In this document: positions 15,012 to 23,962 of the stretch, in pieces
Layout: each line of letters opens with the position of its first letter
Numbering within the stretch: the first letter of the stretch is position 1
Made by a program: the position numbers and the translations under genes
DNA from: Gordoniibacillus kamchatkensis
Lineage (GTDB): Bacteria; Bacillota; Bacilli; Paenibacillales; NBRC-103111
Direction: 5' to 3'
DNA length: 35,548 nt
Assembly (NCBI RefSeq): GCF_000829455.1
Contig: NZ_JXAK01000065.1
Span: forward strand, 1 to 35,548
The notes under the pieces: model-generated
What the model saw: only the letters and a program-made list of their open reading frames with translations
What the model was told of the DNA's origin: nothing
Databases searched by the model: none

Positions 15012-17246
15012 ATGCTGCGACTGCTGCCGGAGAAAACATACCTTCGCAACTTTTTGAATATGGGAATCTTTTTTACGGTCATCATTCTCATCTTCTCCTA
15101 TTTGTTAAGACAGCAATACGCCAAGCAAGCATACGACGATATGGATCACATGATGAACATCAAGACCGACAGCGTGAGCCAGGCGTTCGAATATCAGCTG
15201 GACCATCTTCGCTCTTACGCGCTCAACATTTATCAGGATACGGACATATTCAACTGGCTCATGTCCGATCGGAACGATCCTTTAGCCGCAGCCTCCGCAT
15301 TAAAATCCGTATCCAAATATATGAGCTTGCAATCGTACATTGCCGCAACTTACTTGATTAATATGAAGACGCGGGAAATGATTCATTCCAAGGAGGGGAT
15401 ACATCCTTTTGCCGAGTTCGCCGACCAGGACATGCTGGCCCGGATCCGGAACCGTCCTCCCGCTACGTTAAGATTTTTCAATCACGATACCGGAACCGGG
15501 TCGTATTTGGCGTTAATCGTTCCGGCGAACAACGCCCAAATTGCGAGCCAGGGATACGTTGTGATTTTACTGGACAAACATTTGCTGGAGAAATATTTGC
15601 TGCAAAATCTCAACGACGCTGCGACGAACGTCACAATTGTTGACGGACAGCAAAATCCGATTTTGGGCGGATCGGATGCATTCGATGTGAAGCAGGTTGT
15701 AAAACAAGCCCTCAACAGCCATGAAGCGACTTTCAACCATAATGTTTACCTCGTCTATTCTCATCCGTTCAAATTGGAAGACTGGACGCTGTACTCTACG
15801 GTCAAAGTGAAGGATATCAGCAAAAATATCGATAACATCCAGCTGGAGCTGCTGGCGATGTGCCTGTCTTTGCTGCTCATCCTTTCGGCTCTTACGTATT
15901 GGAACTCGCGCCGCCATTTCAAGCCGTTCAGCCAATTGGCCAGCCAAATGAAGCAAACGGTCGCTTCCGCCCTGCCGCCATCCGAACAAAGCAAAATCAC
16001 GGAATACGGCATCATCAAAACAGGCCTCGACCATATGGCGAAAACGATGGAAGAAATGGACAGCATGCTTCGCAGCCACCGGGAAACGGTCAAGAACGAA
16101 TTTATGCGGCAATGGCTCCTGCAGGGAACGTTCAATGCGGCCATTCAAGACTACATGAATCAAAATTTGTCTTCGCTTCTGTCCTCCGACATTTATTTGG
16201 CCGTTATTCGCATCAATCGCTTTCAATCGTTTTCGGAGCGGTATTCGTACGCTTCAAGAAAGCTTCTGATCTACGCGATGGGGAATATCGCAGCGGAGGT
16301 GCTCCGGAATGGCGGATTTACGTCCGAAACTGTCGATTTGGGAAGCGATCATTTCGTCGTCGTCATCGGCGGCGGAGCCCGCGATACGGCTCCGTCGCAA
16401 GCGCTGCACGACGCAAGGGAGGCGATCGGACAATGGCTGCAAGTTGACGTCACCGTTGCGCTGAGCAAGAAAACGGCCGTTCAGGCCAATATGCGAAGCT
16501 TGTATGACCGCACCTACGATTTAACTTTATTACGATTTTTTAACGAGCAGGATCAAGTTTATGTGGAGGAGGATTTGGGGCATTATTTGCCGGGGCGGCA
16601 AACGGATTTGGACGAAACGCTTGTGCAGAGGCTGATCCAGTCCGTACGCAAGTCCGATAAGGATCAAGTTCGCGGCCAATTGGACGAATTGTTCGCGAAG
16701 CTCCAGAACCTGACGTATGCCGAATGCCAGTTCCAGTTGAAGCTGCTGCTCTTCCATATTTTTAAAGCGTTTACGAAAGTGATGGTGGACCAGGAATCGG
16801 ACGGGGTAGACCGGCTCCTGCAACAATTCGATACGTTATCGGACGTGAAGGATTGGATCTACCGGCATTTTGTCAAAATCATTGACGGCGTTGCGCTCAA
16901 GCATTCCGCTTCCAACCGGAGAGAAGAATTGGCCGCGGAAATATTCGACTATGTCAAGCAGCATCTCCATGATCCGATGCTGACCCTGGAAAGCATAGCC
17001 GACTATTTGGTGCTGTCCGTAAGCTACGTCCGGCTCGTGTTTAAAGAAACGTACCTCGTCACTTTGTCCGATTTCATACATCAGGAGCGGCTCGAGCAAG
17101 CGAAGCAGCTGCTCGTCACGACCGATTGGCCGGTGCTCGACATCGCGGAAAGATCCGGCTTTCAATCGAAAACGACGTTCTTTACGTCCTTCAAAAAATA
17201 TACGGGGCTAACCCCCAACCAGTACCGCGAGCAAAACCGCGAATGA
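15012..17246 (+). CDS. Membrane-anchored AraC family transcriptional regulator
   Basis: A 744-residue one-component regulator. Membrane segment 1 is at ~15-35 (GIFFTVIILIFSYLL) and segment 2 at ~278-298. Between them lies an extracellular Cache-like sensor domain of ~240 residues. A cytoplasmic middle part follows (AVIRINRFQSFSERY and later DLGSDHFVVVIGGG), which may be a degenerate GGDEF-like fold. Residues ~640-742 are an AraC-type double helix-turn-helix (LTLESIADYLVLSVSYVRLVF; then VLDIAERSGFQSKTTFF). AAGGGG lies 8 bases before the ATG. Such proteins are common beside LplABC-type importers in Paenibacillus. It probably senses sugar directly or via the binding protein and activates importer 1; the direct repeats at 10998-11026 are a candidate site. 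Confidence 0.88.
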   Translation: MLRLLPEKTYLRNFLNMGIFFTVIILIFSYLLRQQYAKQAYDDMDHMMNIKTDSVSQAFEYQLDHLRSYALNIYQDTDIFNWLMSDRNDPLAAASALKSVSKYMSLQSYIAATYLINMKTREMIHSKEGIHPFAEFADQDMLARIRNRPPATLRFFNHDTGTGSYLALIVPANNAQIASQGYVVILLDKHLLEKYLLQNLNDAATNVTIVDGQQNPILGGSDAFDVKQVVKQALNSHEATFNHNVYLVYSHPFKLEDWTLYSTVKVKDISKNIDNIQLELLAMCLSLLLILSALTYWNSRRHFKPFSQLASQMKQTVASALPPSEQSKITEYGIIKTGLDHMAKTMEEMDSMLRSHRETVKNEFMRQWLLQGTFNAAIQDYMNQNLSSLLSSDIYLAVIRINRFQSFSERYSYASRKLLIYAMGNIAAEVLRNGGFTSETVDLGSDHFVVVIGGGARDTAPSQALHDAREAIGQWLQVDVTVALSKKTAVQANMRSLYDRTYDLTLLRFFNEQDQVYVEEDLGHYLPGRQTDLDETLVQRLIQSVRKSDKDQVRGQLDELFAKLQNLTYAECQFQLKLLLFHIFKAFTKVMVDQESDGVDRLLQQFDTLSDVKDWIYRHFVKIIDGVALKHSASNRREELAAEIFDYVKQHLHDPMLTLESIADYLVLSVSYVRLVFKETYLVTLSDFIHQERLEQAKQLLVTTDWPVLDIAERSGFQSKTTFFTSFKKYTGLTPNQYREQNRE

Positions 17247-17286
17247 CTCGCTTGGGCTGCTCGAAAATGATGCGGAGGTGGATTTC

Positions 17287-20200
17287 ATGTTATCGGGAAT
17301 ATGCAAAAAAATGATCGTTTTCCTTCTGGCGTCGGTGCTTGCGCTATGCAATGCGCCAGCCCTCTTTGCCGCGGACAGCGGGCAAGAGACGCTCGACAAT
17401 TTGTTGGCGGCGGATATGGATACGCATTTTGACGGGGGAACAAGCCCGTTTACGCTGACCAACGCGGCATCCGGGGGCTCGCAAGCGATTGTGCAAGTGA
17501 ACGGAAACAACGCGCTCGAGTTTCGCGACGCTTCGCTCGGCACGAACGTATCGAGCACGTTCACTTATCGATTGACGAGCGGCAAGCTGTTCAACCGCAT
17601 TAACGAAATTTACAGCATGCCGGCGGGAAGCGCTCCGGTCGAATTCGTTTTCGAATACAAGCTGGGGCGCAGAGCTGCGAGCGATAAGCCGGTAGCCAAA
17701 GATATTTATGCCCAAATTCAGTTCGGCAACTACGACAACAACCTCATTCCGCGCTTTCCGACCGGTTCGCCGTCGCCGAGCATTACGGGAACGGCTGCTT
17801 ATACGAACAACACGCCGGGATTGATGCTGACGGTTAACGATAAAGATATATCGACTTATCGATTCAAAGTGGTCCCCAACGGAGGGGTGCGCAAAATTAC
17901 GTTTGTCGAGCTGGGCTTCTCCGTCCGCGTCGATACCGGCGGCACAGACGAAGCTTACGCCGTCGACGATTTGGCGGTTTATGAAGTGAAGACAGGTCAG
18001 GTGCAGGATTCCGAACCGCCGGCTGCGCCTTCGAATTTGGCGGCCGCGGGCGTAACGGATACGAGCGTTAACCTGAGCTGGACGGCTTCGACGGACAATG
18101 TGGGCGTCACCGGCTACGACATTTACCGTGACGGCAGTTTGATCGATTCTGTAAGCGGTGTCACGACGACGGACGCCGTGATCGGGCTGTCGCCGAATAC
18201 GGCTTACCGCTTTACCGTCAAGGCGAAGGACGGAGCGGGTATCGGCTGCCAGCAACGAAGTATCGGTGACGACGAACCCTTCGGCCGGCGGGCTGCCCGA
18301 ACCGTTCGGAGACCGGGATATCGGCAGCGTAGGGCTTGCAGGCAGTGCAAGCTACAGCCCCGATACCGGCACGTTCCGGGTCAAAGGTTCCGGGACCGAC
18401 ATCTGGGGAACGGAGGATGCGTTCCATTACGTATACCGGTCTTGGCAAGGCAACGGCGAGATCGTGGCGCGCGTGAACAGCGTGGAGAATGCGGCCAGTT
18501 GGACAAAAGCGGGGATTATGATTCGCGCGAGCATGGCGAAAGAGTCGCCTTATGCGATGATGGCGGTTACGCCTGCCTATGGGGTTGTGTTCCAGGACCG
18601 TCTGCAAGCGGGCGGTGCTTCCACCCAAACGGCAGGGACGAACGCTGCGGCGCCGTACTGGGTGAAGCTTGTACGCGAGAACAACGTCATCAGCGCTTAC
18701 GATTCGAGCGATGGCACCACCTGGAAGCTGGTCAAGAAAGAACTGATGAGTTTGCCGGATACGGTTTATATCGGACTTTCAGTGACGAGCCATAACAACG
18801 GAAGGCTGGCTGCGGCGGAGTTTAGCCAGGTGAGCGTCGGGCTGGTTCCCCCTTCGGACAGCAGCAACTCCCCGTATCCCGGCACGGTCGAGAGCAGAAG
18901 GCAGTGGCTGTGGGACAAGACGAAAGCGATGTCGGAAGAAGGCGGACCGCTCAATATATCGCAATATGTTGCCCAGCTTCTCGACGGGCAGGACGTTGCC
19001 GCCAACCTTAAGAAAATCGACACCATGTTTCAAGCCTACGATCCGGAGCAATATAAAACCGTTGCCAAAATGTACGCCTATCTGATGGCAGGCAATCAAT
19101 TCAGCAGCACGATGATGGACCATGTCAAATGGTACTTCTCGCAGTATGCTTATGCCAAGCTGCCGCAAACGGAAAATCTCCGATTGAGCAACTATACGGC
19201 AGGCTATTTGGTCGGGCAATATTTGCCCGATGTCAAAGATTTGAACGGAAAGTCCGGAGCCGAGCTGAAAAGCTTGAACCGGGCCAATATCGAGGCGATG
19301 ATTAACGCTGGGGTTCATTACGGATGGGCCGAATATGAAAGCCCGGAATACACGTTCATGTCTTACTTTTGCCTGAACGCTTTGTATCAATATTCCGACG
19401 AGCCGGATTTGAAGCAGAAGGTCAAAATGGCGATGGACGTCATGTGGTTCGAGTGGGCGAACGACTGGATCGACGGCTACTTCATCTCTACGTCCAACAG
19501 GGCAAAGGGCGACAGCGTTTCCGCGAGCGACTTGTCTTGGCGGGGAGCGGACCATACGGCTCTGGCCTGGATGTATTTCGGCGGCCACCGCGCGCAGGTC
19601 GGGATCGGCGACACGGACAATTTGTCACCTGCGGCTTATCGCCCGTATCTGGAATTTTTGGGGATGGTCATTTACCGCGGAATGAACTATGTGCCGCCGG
19701 AAATGGCGGTTCGCATCGGACAAACGACCGACAAAGCCTATACGTCCCGCAAAACCAATTTGCAAAATTCGAGCGGACGCAATTTGCAGACGTACCGCCA
19801 AGCTTATGTCAAGCCGGCGTGGGGCCTTTCAACCGAAGTTACCTACAAACGGGTGGACAACTGGATTGAAGATATTCCCGTAGAATTGCGCTGGCACTCT
19901 TCTGCGCCGAACCCGCTGTTCCGGTTGTCGGCGGATCAGGGCGACGCTCCTATCGGCAATTACGATCAGCCGGCCAACCACCGCATTATGCAGGATGGAA
20001 AAGCAGCTGTGGGCGTATTTAAATTGCTGAACAGCCCGAGCTCCAATTATCTCAACGCCATGTTTCCGGACACAGGCTCGATTAAAACCCGGCAAGAGCA
20101 ATCCGGATGGGTGTTTTGCGATACCGGTCCGATGTATTTCGCCTTCAAGATGATAAAGCCGTATTCCTGGTATTATCAGACACCGACAGATCCGGCGAAC

Positions 20201-21785
20201 AAAGTAAAAACTACGGCCCGGCTCCATCCGACCAACCAGCTTTCATACAACTACAATATTTTGCGCAGCCAGGCCGATACGAACGGTTGGGTGCTGGAAA
20301 CTGCAGATGCGTCGGAGTACGCGGACTTCGCCAGCTTCAAAAACGCCGTTCTGGCGAAAACGGCGGTAGACAGCACGCACATCGACGAAACGAACCCGCG
20401 CCTGATCTACAAAAGCTTGAGCGGGGATGTGCTGGACATTACGTTCGATGACGCTGCAGCCGCCTACAATAACGCCCACAAAATCAACAATGCGGCCGTC
20501 AATTACTCCGCCTTCAAGCTGTTCGACACGCCTTGGCTGCAGCAGGATCAAAATTCGGATACGTTTACCGCAACTCTGGGCGGCGAAACGCTGACTTACA
20601 ATTTTGCCAATTGGACGATTACGCAAGGTGCCGGTCTGAAGGAAGTGACGCTGTCGGCCGACAAAACAGCGCTGAAACCGGGCGAAACGGCTTCGCTCCG
20701 CCTGAGCGGAACGTTAAACGATGGCACGCCGGCCGATTTGAGCAAAGCTTCCGTCACATTCAGCACAAGCAACAGCGCAGCGGTCGCGGTGGATGGGCAA
20801 GGCGCCATCACTGCCGTTCAGGAAGGAACGGCGCAAGTGAAAGCGGCTGTAACGCTTGGCGGGACGACGGTGGAAGCCGCTCCTGTAGCGGTAACGGTTG
20901 ACGGCACGCCTCCCGTCACTGCAGCTGTGACCAACCCGGCGCTTCCGGACGGCCAGAACGGCTGGTTCGTCCATCCGGTTGCGCTCAGCCTGAACGCTGC
21001 GGACAATTTATCGGGTGTAGCCAAGACGGAATACAGTTTGGACGGCGGCGCCGCCTGGGTGCCGGTACACGTCTCCGTTAACGTTCGACCAAGACGGCAA
21101 GATCACGGTCAGCTATCGTTCGACGGATAATGCCGGGAATGTGGAAGACGTAAAAACGATCGACATCAAGCTGGATACGACAGCCCCCGTCACCGCAAAT
21201 AACGCTCCTGCGGGGTGGGTAAATAAAGACGTAACGGTAACGCTCACCGCCAGCGACAGCGGCTCCGGCGTGGCCTCCACCTGCTATACTGTGGACGGCG
21301 GGGCTGTGCAGGAGGGCACATCCGTTGTCATTACGGCGGAAGGCAAACACGTCATTTCCTATTGGAGCGTTGACAAAGCGGGAAACGTCGAGTCTCCGCA
21401 TACGGCGGTCGTGCAAATCGACAAGACAGCGCCGACGCTTAAAGTCGTTATGGATAAAACGGTTTTATGGCCGCCAAACCATCAAATGAACACAGTAACC
21501 GCTTCCGTCTACGCCGATGACAGCTTATCCGGCATTGCCTCAGTCGTCCTTACATCCGTTACGAGCAGCGAACCGGACAACGGGTTAGGAGATGGCGATT
21601 TGCCGAATGACATTCAAGGCGCGGATATCGGCTCCATGGATACACAGTTTGATCTTCGGGCCGAAAGAGCCGGCAGCGGCAACGGACGGATTTATACGAT
21701 TACCTATACGGCTCTCGACCATGCAGGCAATAAAACGACGGCAGCATCGACCGTAACGGTCCCTCACAGCCAGTCCGGCAAATAA
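17287..21785 (+). pseudogene. Secreted multidomain protein, candidate polysaccharide lyase (two frameshifts as given)
   Basis: A secreted protein of ~1498 residues once frames are joined. ATG 17287 lies 8 bases after GGAGG; the GTG at 17278 overlaps that site. Order by position: signal peptide (cleavage after LFA, residue 28); β-rich binding domain (~17380-17995); fibronectin type III (18016-18270); DUF1349/laminin-G-like (18290-18840); helix-rich block (18880-19700) with FSQYAY and [17 protein letters not shown]; β-rich block (19700-20630) with [19 protein letters not shown]; Big2-like (20635-20905); a lyse-independent repeat domain; and a C-terminal module shared with the 25695 gene. Helical toroid plus β-sandwich is the plan of PL8-like and heparinase-like lyases, but no family signature is certain. 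Frames break at ~18236-18243 (net +1) and at an extra C at 21068; removing that C restores [19 protein letters not shown]. Confidence 0.7.
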
Positions 21786-21866
21786 CGGCTCGAATGCGAC
21801 TTTTCCCGGGGATTATTGTCCTTTGCTCCGGTTTTCCGGCCCTCCTCTTTCAGCTAAGCTAGATCA

Positions 21867-21880
21867 TGTAAGCACTTTCT
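21867..21880 (+). promoter_or_regulatory. Candidate catabolite-responsive element (cre)
   Basis: TGTAAGCACTTTCT matches the CcpA cre consensus TGWAARCGYTWNCW at 13 of 14 positions; the central G is replaced by A. It is ~42 bases upstream of the importer 2 permease start, so glucose repression of this operon is plausible. No strong promoter was recognised beside it. Confidence 0.5.
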
Positions 21881-21921
21881 TCATGTGGTGCTGCCAGAGA
21901 GAAAGCAGAGGAGAGAGAGGA

Positions 21922-22872
21922 ATGGAGCTGGTGACCGCAAGGATCGCCGAACAAAGCGAGCCGGTGCTCAGGAGACGGCTGAGGCGGGTATGGAAATACA
22001 AATTGTTGTACGTTTTGCTGCTGCCCGCCTTGGCCTGGGTCGTCATTTTCGACTATTTTCCCCTTTACGGCATTGGCATCGCCTTTACCGATTACAACGT
22101 CATTCAGGGCTTCTCCGGAAGCGAGTGGGCGGGGCTGAAATATTTCCGGATGCTGTTCGAATCCGAAATGTTTCGCCACGCATTCCGAAATACGCTGCTG
22201 ATCAGCTTGTACAAAATGATCAGCGGCTTTCTTTGTCCGATTCTGCTCGCTCTCGCGCTGAATGAAATCCGGGTGGCCTGGTTCAAGAAGACGCTGCAAA
22301 CCGCAGTCTATTTGCCGAGGTTCGTCTCTTGGGTCGTATACGGGGGGATTATCGCGCTGCTGCTATCGCCGGAAACCGGCGTCGTCAACAAAATCATCGA
22401 GTGGTTCGGCGGAAAACCGGCGTATTTGCTCGTGGAGCCGGCCTACTTCCGGACGATTCTGGTCGTCACCGACGCGATGAAGGAGATGGGCTGGGCCGCC
22501 ATCATCTACATCGCCGCCATTGCCGGGCTCAACCCGGAAGTGTACGAAGCGGCCATTATGGACGGAGCTACACGGTTGCAACGAATCGTTCACGTCACTT
22601 TGCCGGGCATTACGGGAACCATCATCGTCATGTTTATCCTTAGAGTCGGCTACGTGATGAGCGCCGGCCTGGACCAGGTCATCAACTTGTACAATCCGAT
22701 GGTCTTTGAAGCGGGGGACATTCTGGATACGTACATTTACCGGATCGGCATCGAACAGTTCAATCTCAGCCTTGCGGCTGCGGCCGACGTGATCAAGGGT
22801 GCCATCGGGCTCGCCATGGTGCTGGTTGCCAACCATATCGCCAAGCGGGTCAACGATTCCGGCATTTTCTGA
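21922..22872 (+). CDS. Sugar ABC importer 2, LplB-type permease
   Basis: A 316-residue inner-membrane permease with six predicted helices and the EAA loop EAAIMDGATRLQRIVHVTLP. ATG 21922 is chosen because a GGAGAGAGAGG stretch is just upstream; the in-frame ATG at 21823 would add 33 residues that lack the family start (the family begins near the basic RRRLRRVWKYKLLYVLLLP). It is the first gene of the importer 2 operon, ~135 bases after the lyase candidate, with a cre-like site between. Paralogous to the 11114-12022 permease but clearly diverged. Confidence 0.88.
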   Translation: MELVTARIAEQSEPVLRRRLRRVWKYKLLYVLLLPALAWVVIFDYFPLYGIGIAFTDYNVIQGFSGSEWAGLKYFRMLFESEMFRHAFRNTLLISLYKMISGFLCPILLALALNEIRVAWFKKTLQTAVYLPRFVSWVVYGGIIALLLSPETGVVNKIIEWFGGKPAYLLVEPAYFRTILVVTDAMKEMGWAAIIYIAAIAGLNPEVYEAAIMDGATRLQRIVHVTLPGITGTIIVMFILRVGYVMSAGLDQVINLYNPMVFEAGDILDTYIYRIGIEQFNLSLAAAADVIKGAIGLAMVLVANHIAKRVNDSGIF

Positions 22873-22887
22873 CGAGGGGGAAGTCCG

Positions 22888-23763
22888 ATGAAGCTCACGA
22901 GAGGCGAGGCCGCTTTTGTCGCCACCAACTACGTTGTTCTTACCGTTCTGACCGTCCTGATCGTCATCCCTTTCTGGTATGTCGTTTCCGTCTCGATTAC
23001 GCCGTACCATATATTCAGCGAAAGGAACGGGCTCATTTTGTTTCCGACCTCCTTCAGCTTTCAATACTACGAATACTTGCTGAAGAAAGGCTCGCTGATC
23101 TATTCCGCTTACGGCAATACGATCCGCAACACGGCGGCGGGCGTCGTGCTGGCGCTGTTTCTCACCGTAACGGCGGCCTACGCGCTGGCGGAAAAAAAGT
23201 TGCCCGGCAGGCGGATCTTCATGCTGATCTTTGTGTTTACGATGCTGTTCAAGGGCGGGATGATCCCGACCTATATCAACATCAAGCAGCTCGGGCTGCT
23301 GAACAGCAGCTATGTGCTCATTCTTGTTATGGCTTACAGCGCTTTCAACATGATCGTCATGAAATCGTTCTTCGAAGGCATTCCCGAAAGCTTGAAGGAA
23401 TCCGCCTCCATCGACGGAGCTTCCGAGTTCCGGATTTTGTGGCAGGTCGTGCTTCCGCTGTCGATGCCGGTCATAGCGACCGTCGGTCTCCTCTACTTGG
23501 TCGTATACTGGAACGATTTCTTCAACGCCATGCTGTATGTGACCGATTGGCACAAAGCGCCCGTGCAGCTCGTTCTCCGCACCATCGTCGCCAGCTCCAG
23601 CCTTCCGCCGGAGCTGCTGGAAGCGGCGGGGTCGACGCCGCCGCCTACGATAGGCATCCAGATGGCCGCCATCGTGATTGTCGCATTGCCGATGCTGATC
23701 GTCTACCCGTTCATTCAAAAATATTTCGAGCAAGGCATGCTGGTCGGATCGGTGAAAGGGTAG
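22888..23763 (+). CDS. Sugar ABC importer 2, LplC/YtcP-type permease
   Basis: A 291-residue permease with about six membrane helices, the EAA loop ESASIDGASEFRILWQVVLP and the family's C-terminal FEQGMLVGSVKG. GAGGGGG lies just upstream of the ATG. It pairs with the LplB-type subunit 15 bases before it. The palindromic repeat copy 4 begins immediately after the stop codon, the same position that copy 2 takes after the first importer's second permease. Confidence 0.88.
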   Translation: MKLTRGEAAFVATNYVVLTVLTVLIVIPFWYVVSVSITPYHIFSERNGLILFPTSFSFQYYEYLLKKGSLIYSAYGNTIRNTAAGVVLALFLTVTAAYALAEKKLPGRRIFMLIFVFTMLFKGGMIPTYINIKQLGLLNSSYVLILVMAYSAFNMIVMKSFFEGIPESLKESASIDGASEFRILWQVVLPLSMPVIATVGLLYLVVYWNDFFNAMLYVTDWHKAPVQLVLRTIVASSSLPPELLEAAGSTPPPTIGIQMAAIVIVALPMLIVYPFIQKYFEQGMLVGSVKG

Positions 23764-23764
23764 G

Positions 23765-23920
23765 CTGACCGAGAATGCAGGGCTGCGCTGCGGACTAGGA
23801 ATGTGGGTCTCCGGCTTCGTTGAAATCGTGTTCCCATGAATTGAATAGACGGTGGGAACACGATTTCAAAGGCGCTCTCCGACCCACATTCCCATCCTCC
23901 GCTTCGCCAATCTCGGGCAG
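23765..23920 (-). repeat. Palindromic repeat, copy 4 (complete, inverted relative to copies 2 and 3)
   Basis: A 156-bp imperfect palindrome whose reverse complement aligns along its whole length with copy 2 (12971-13127). The inner stem here is GAAATCGTGTTCCCA / TGGGAACACGATTTC. Relative to copy 2 both partners of one base pair have changed (C-G to A-T), so pairing is kept. It lies between a permease gene and a binding-protein gene. Confidence 0.9.
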
Positions 23921-23962
23921 CTTGTAAAAATATTATATAGAAACCAAGGAGGTCAATCGATC

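Noticed and set aside
21786-21850. Terminator after the lyase candidate
   Set aside because: Only short CCGG-type stems are present, without a clean T-run; not strong enough to list.
12962-23925. Palindromic repeats as CRISPR, insertion sequences or riboswitches
   Set aside because: There are no regular spacers, no transposase ORF and no known aptamer pattern. The copies are single, intergenic and themselves palindromic.
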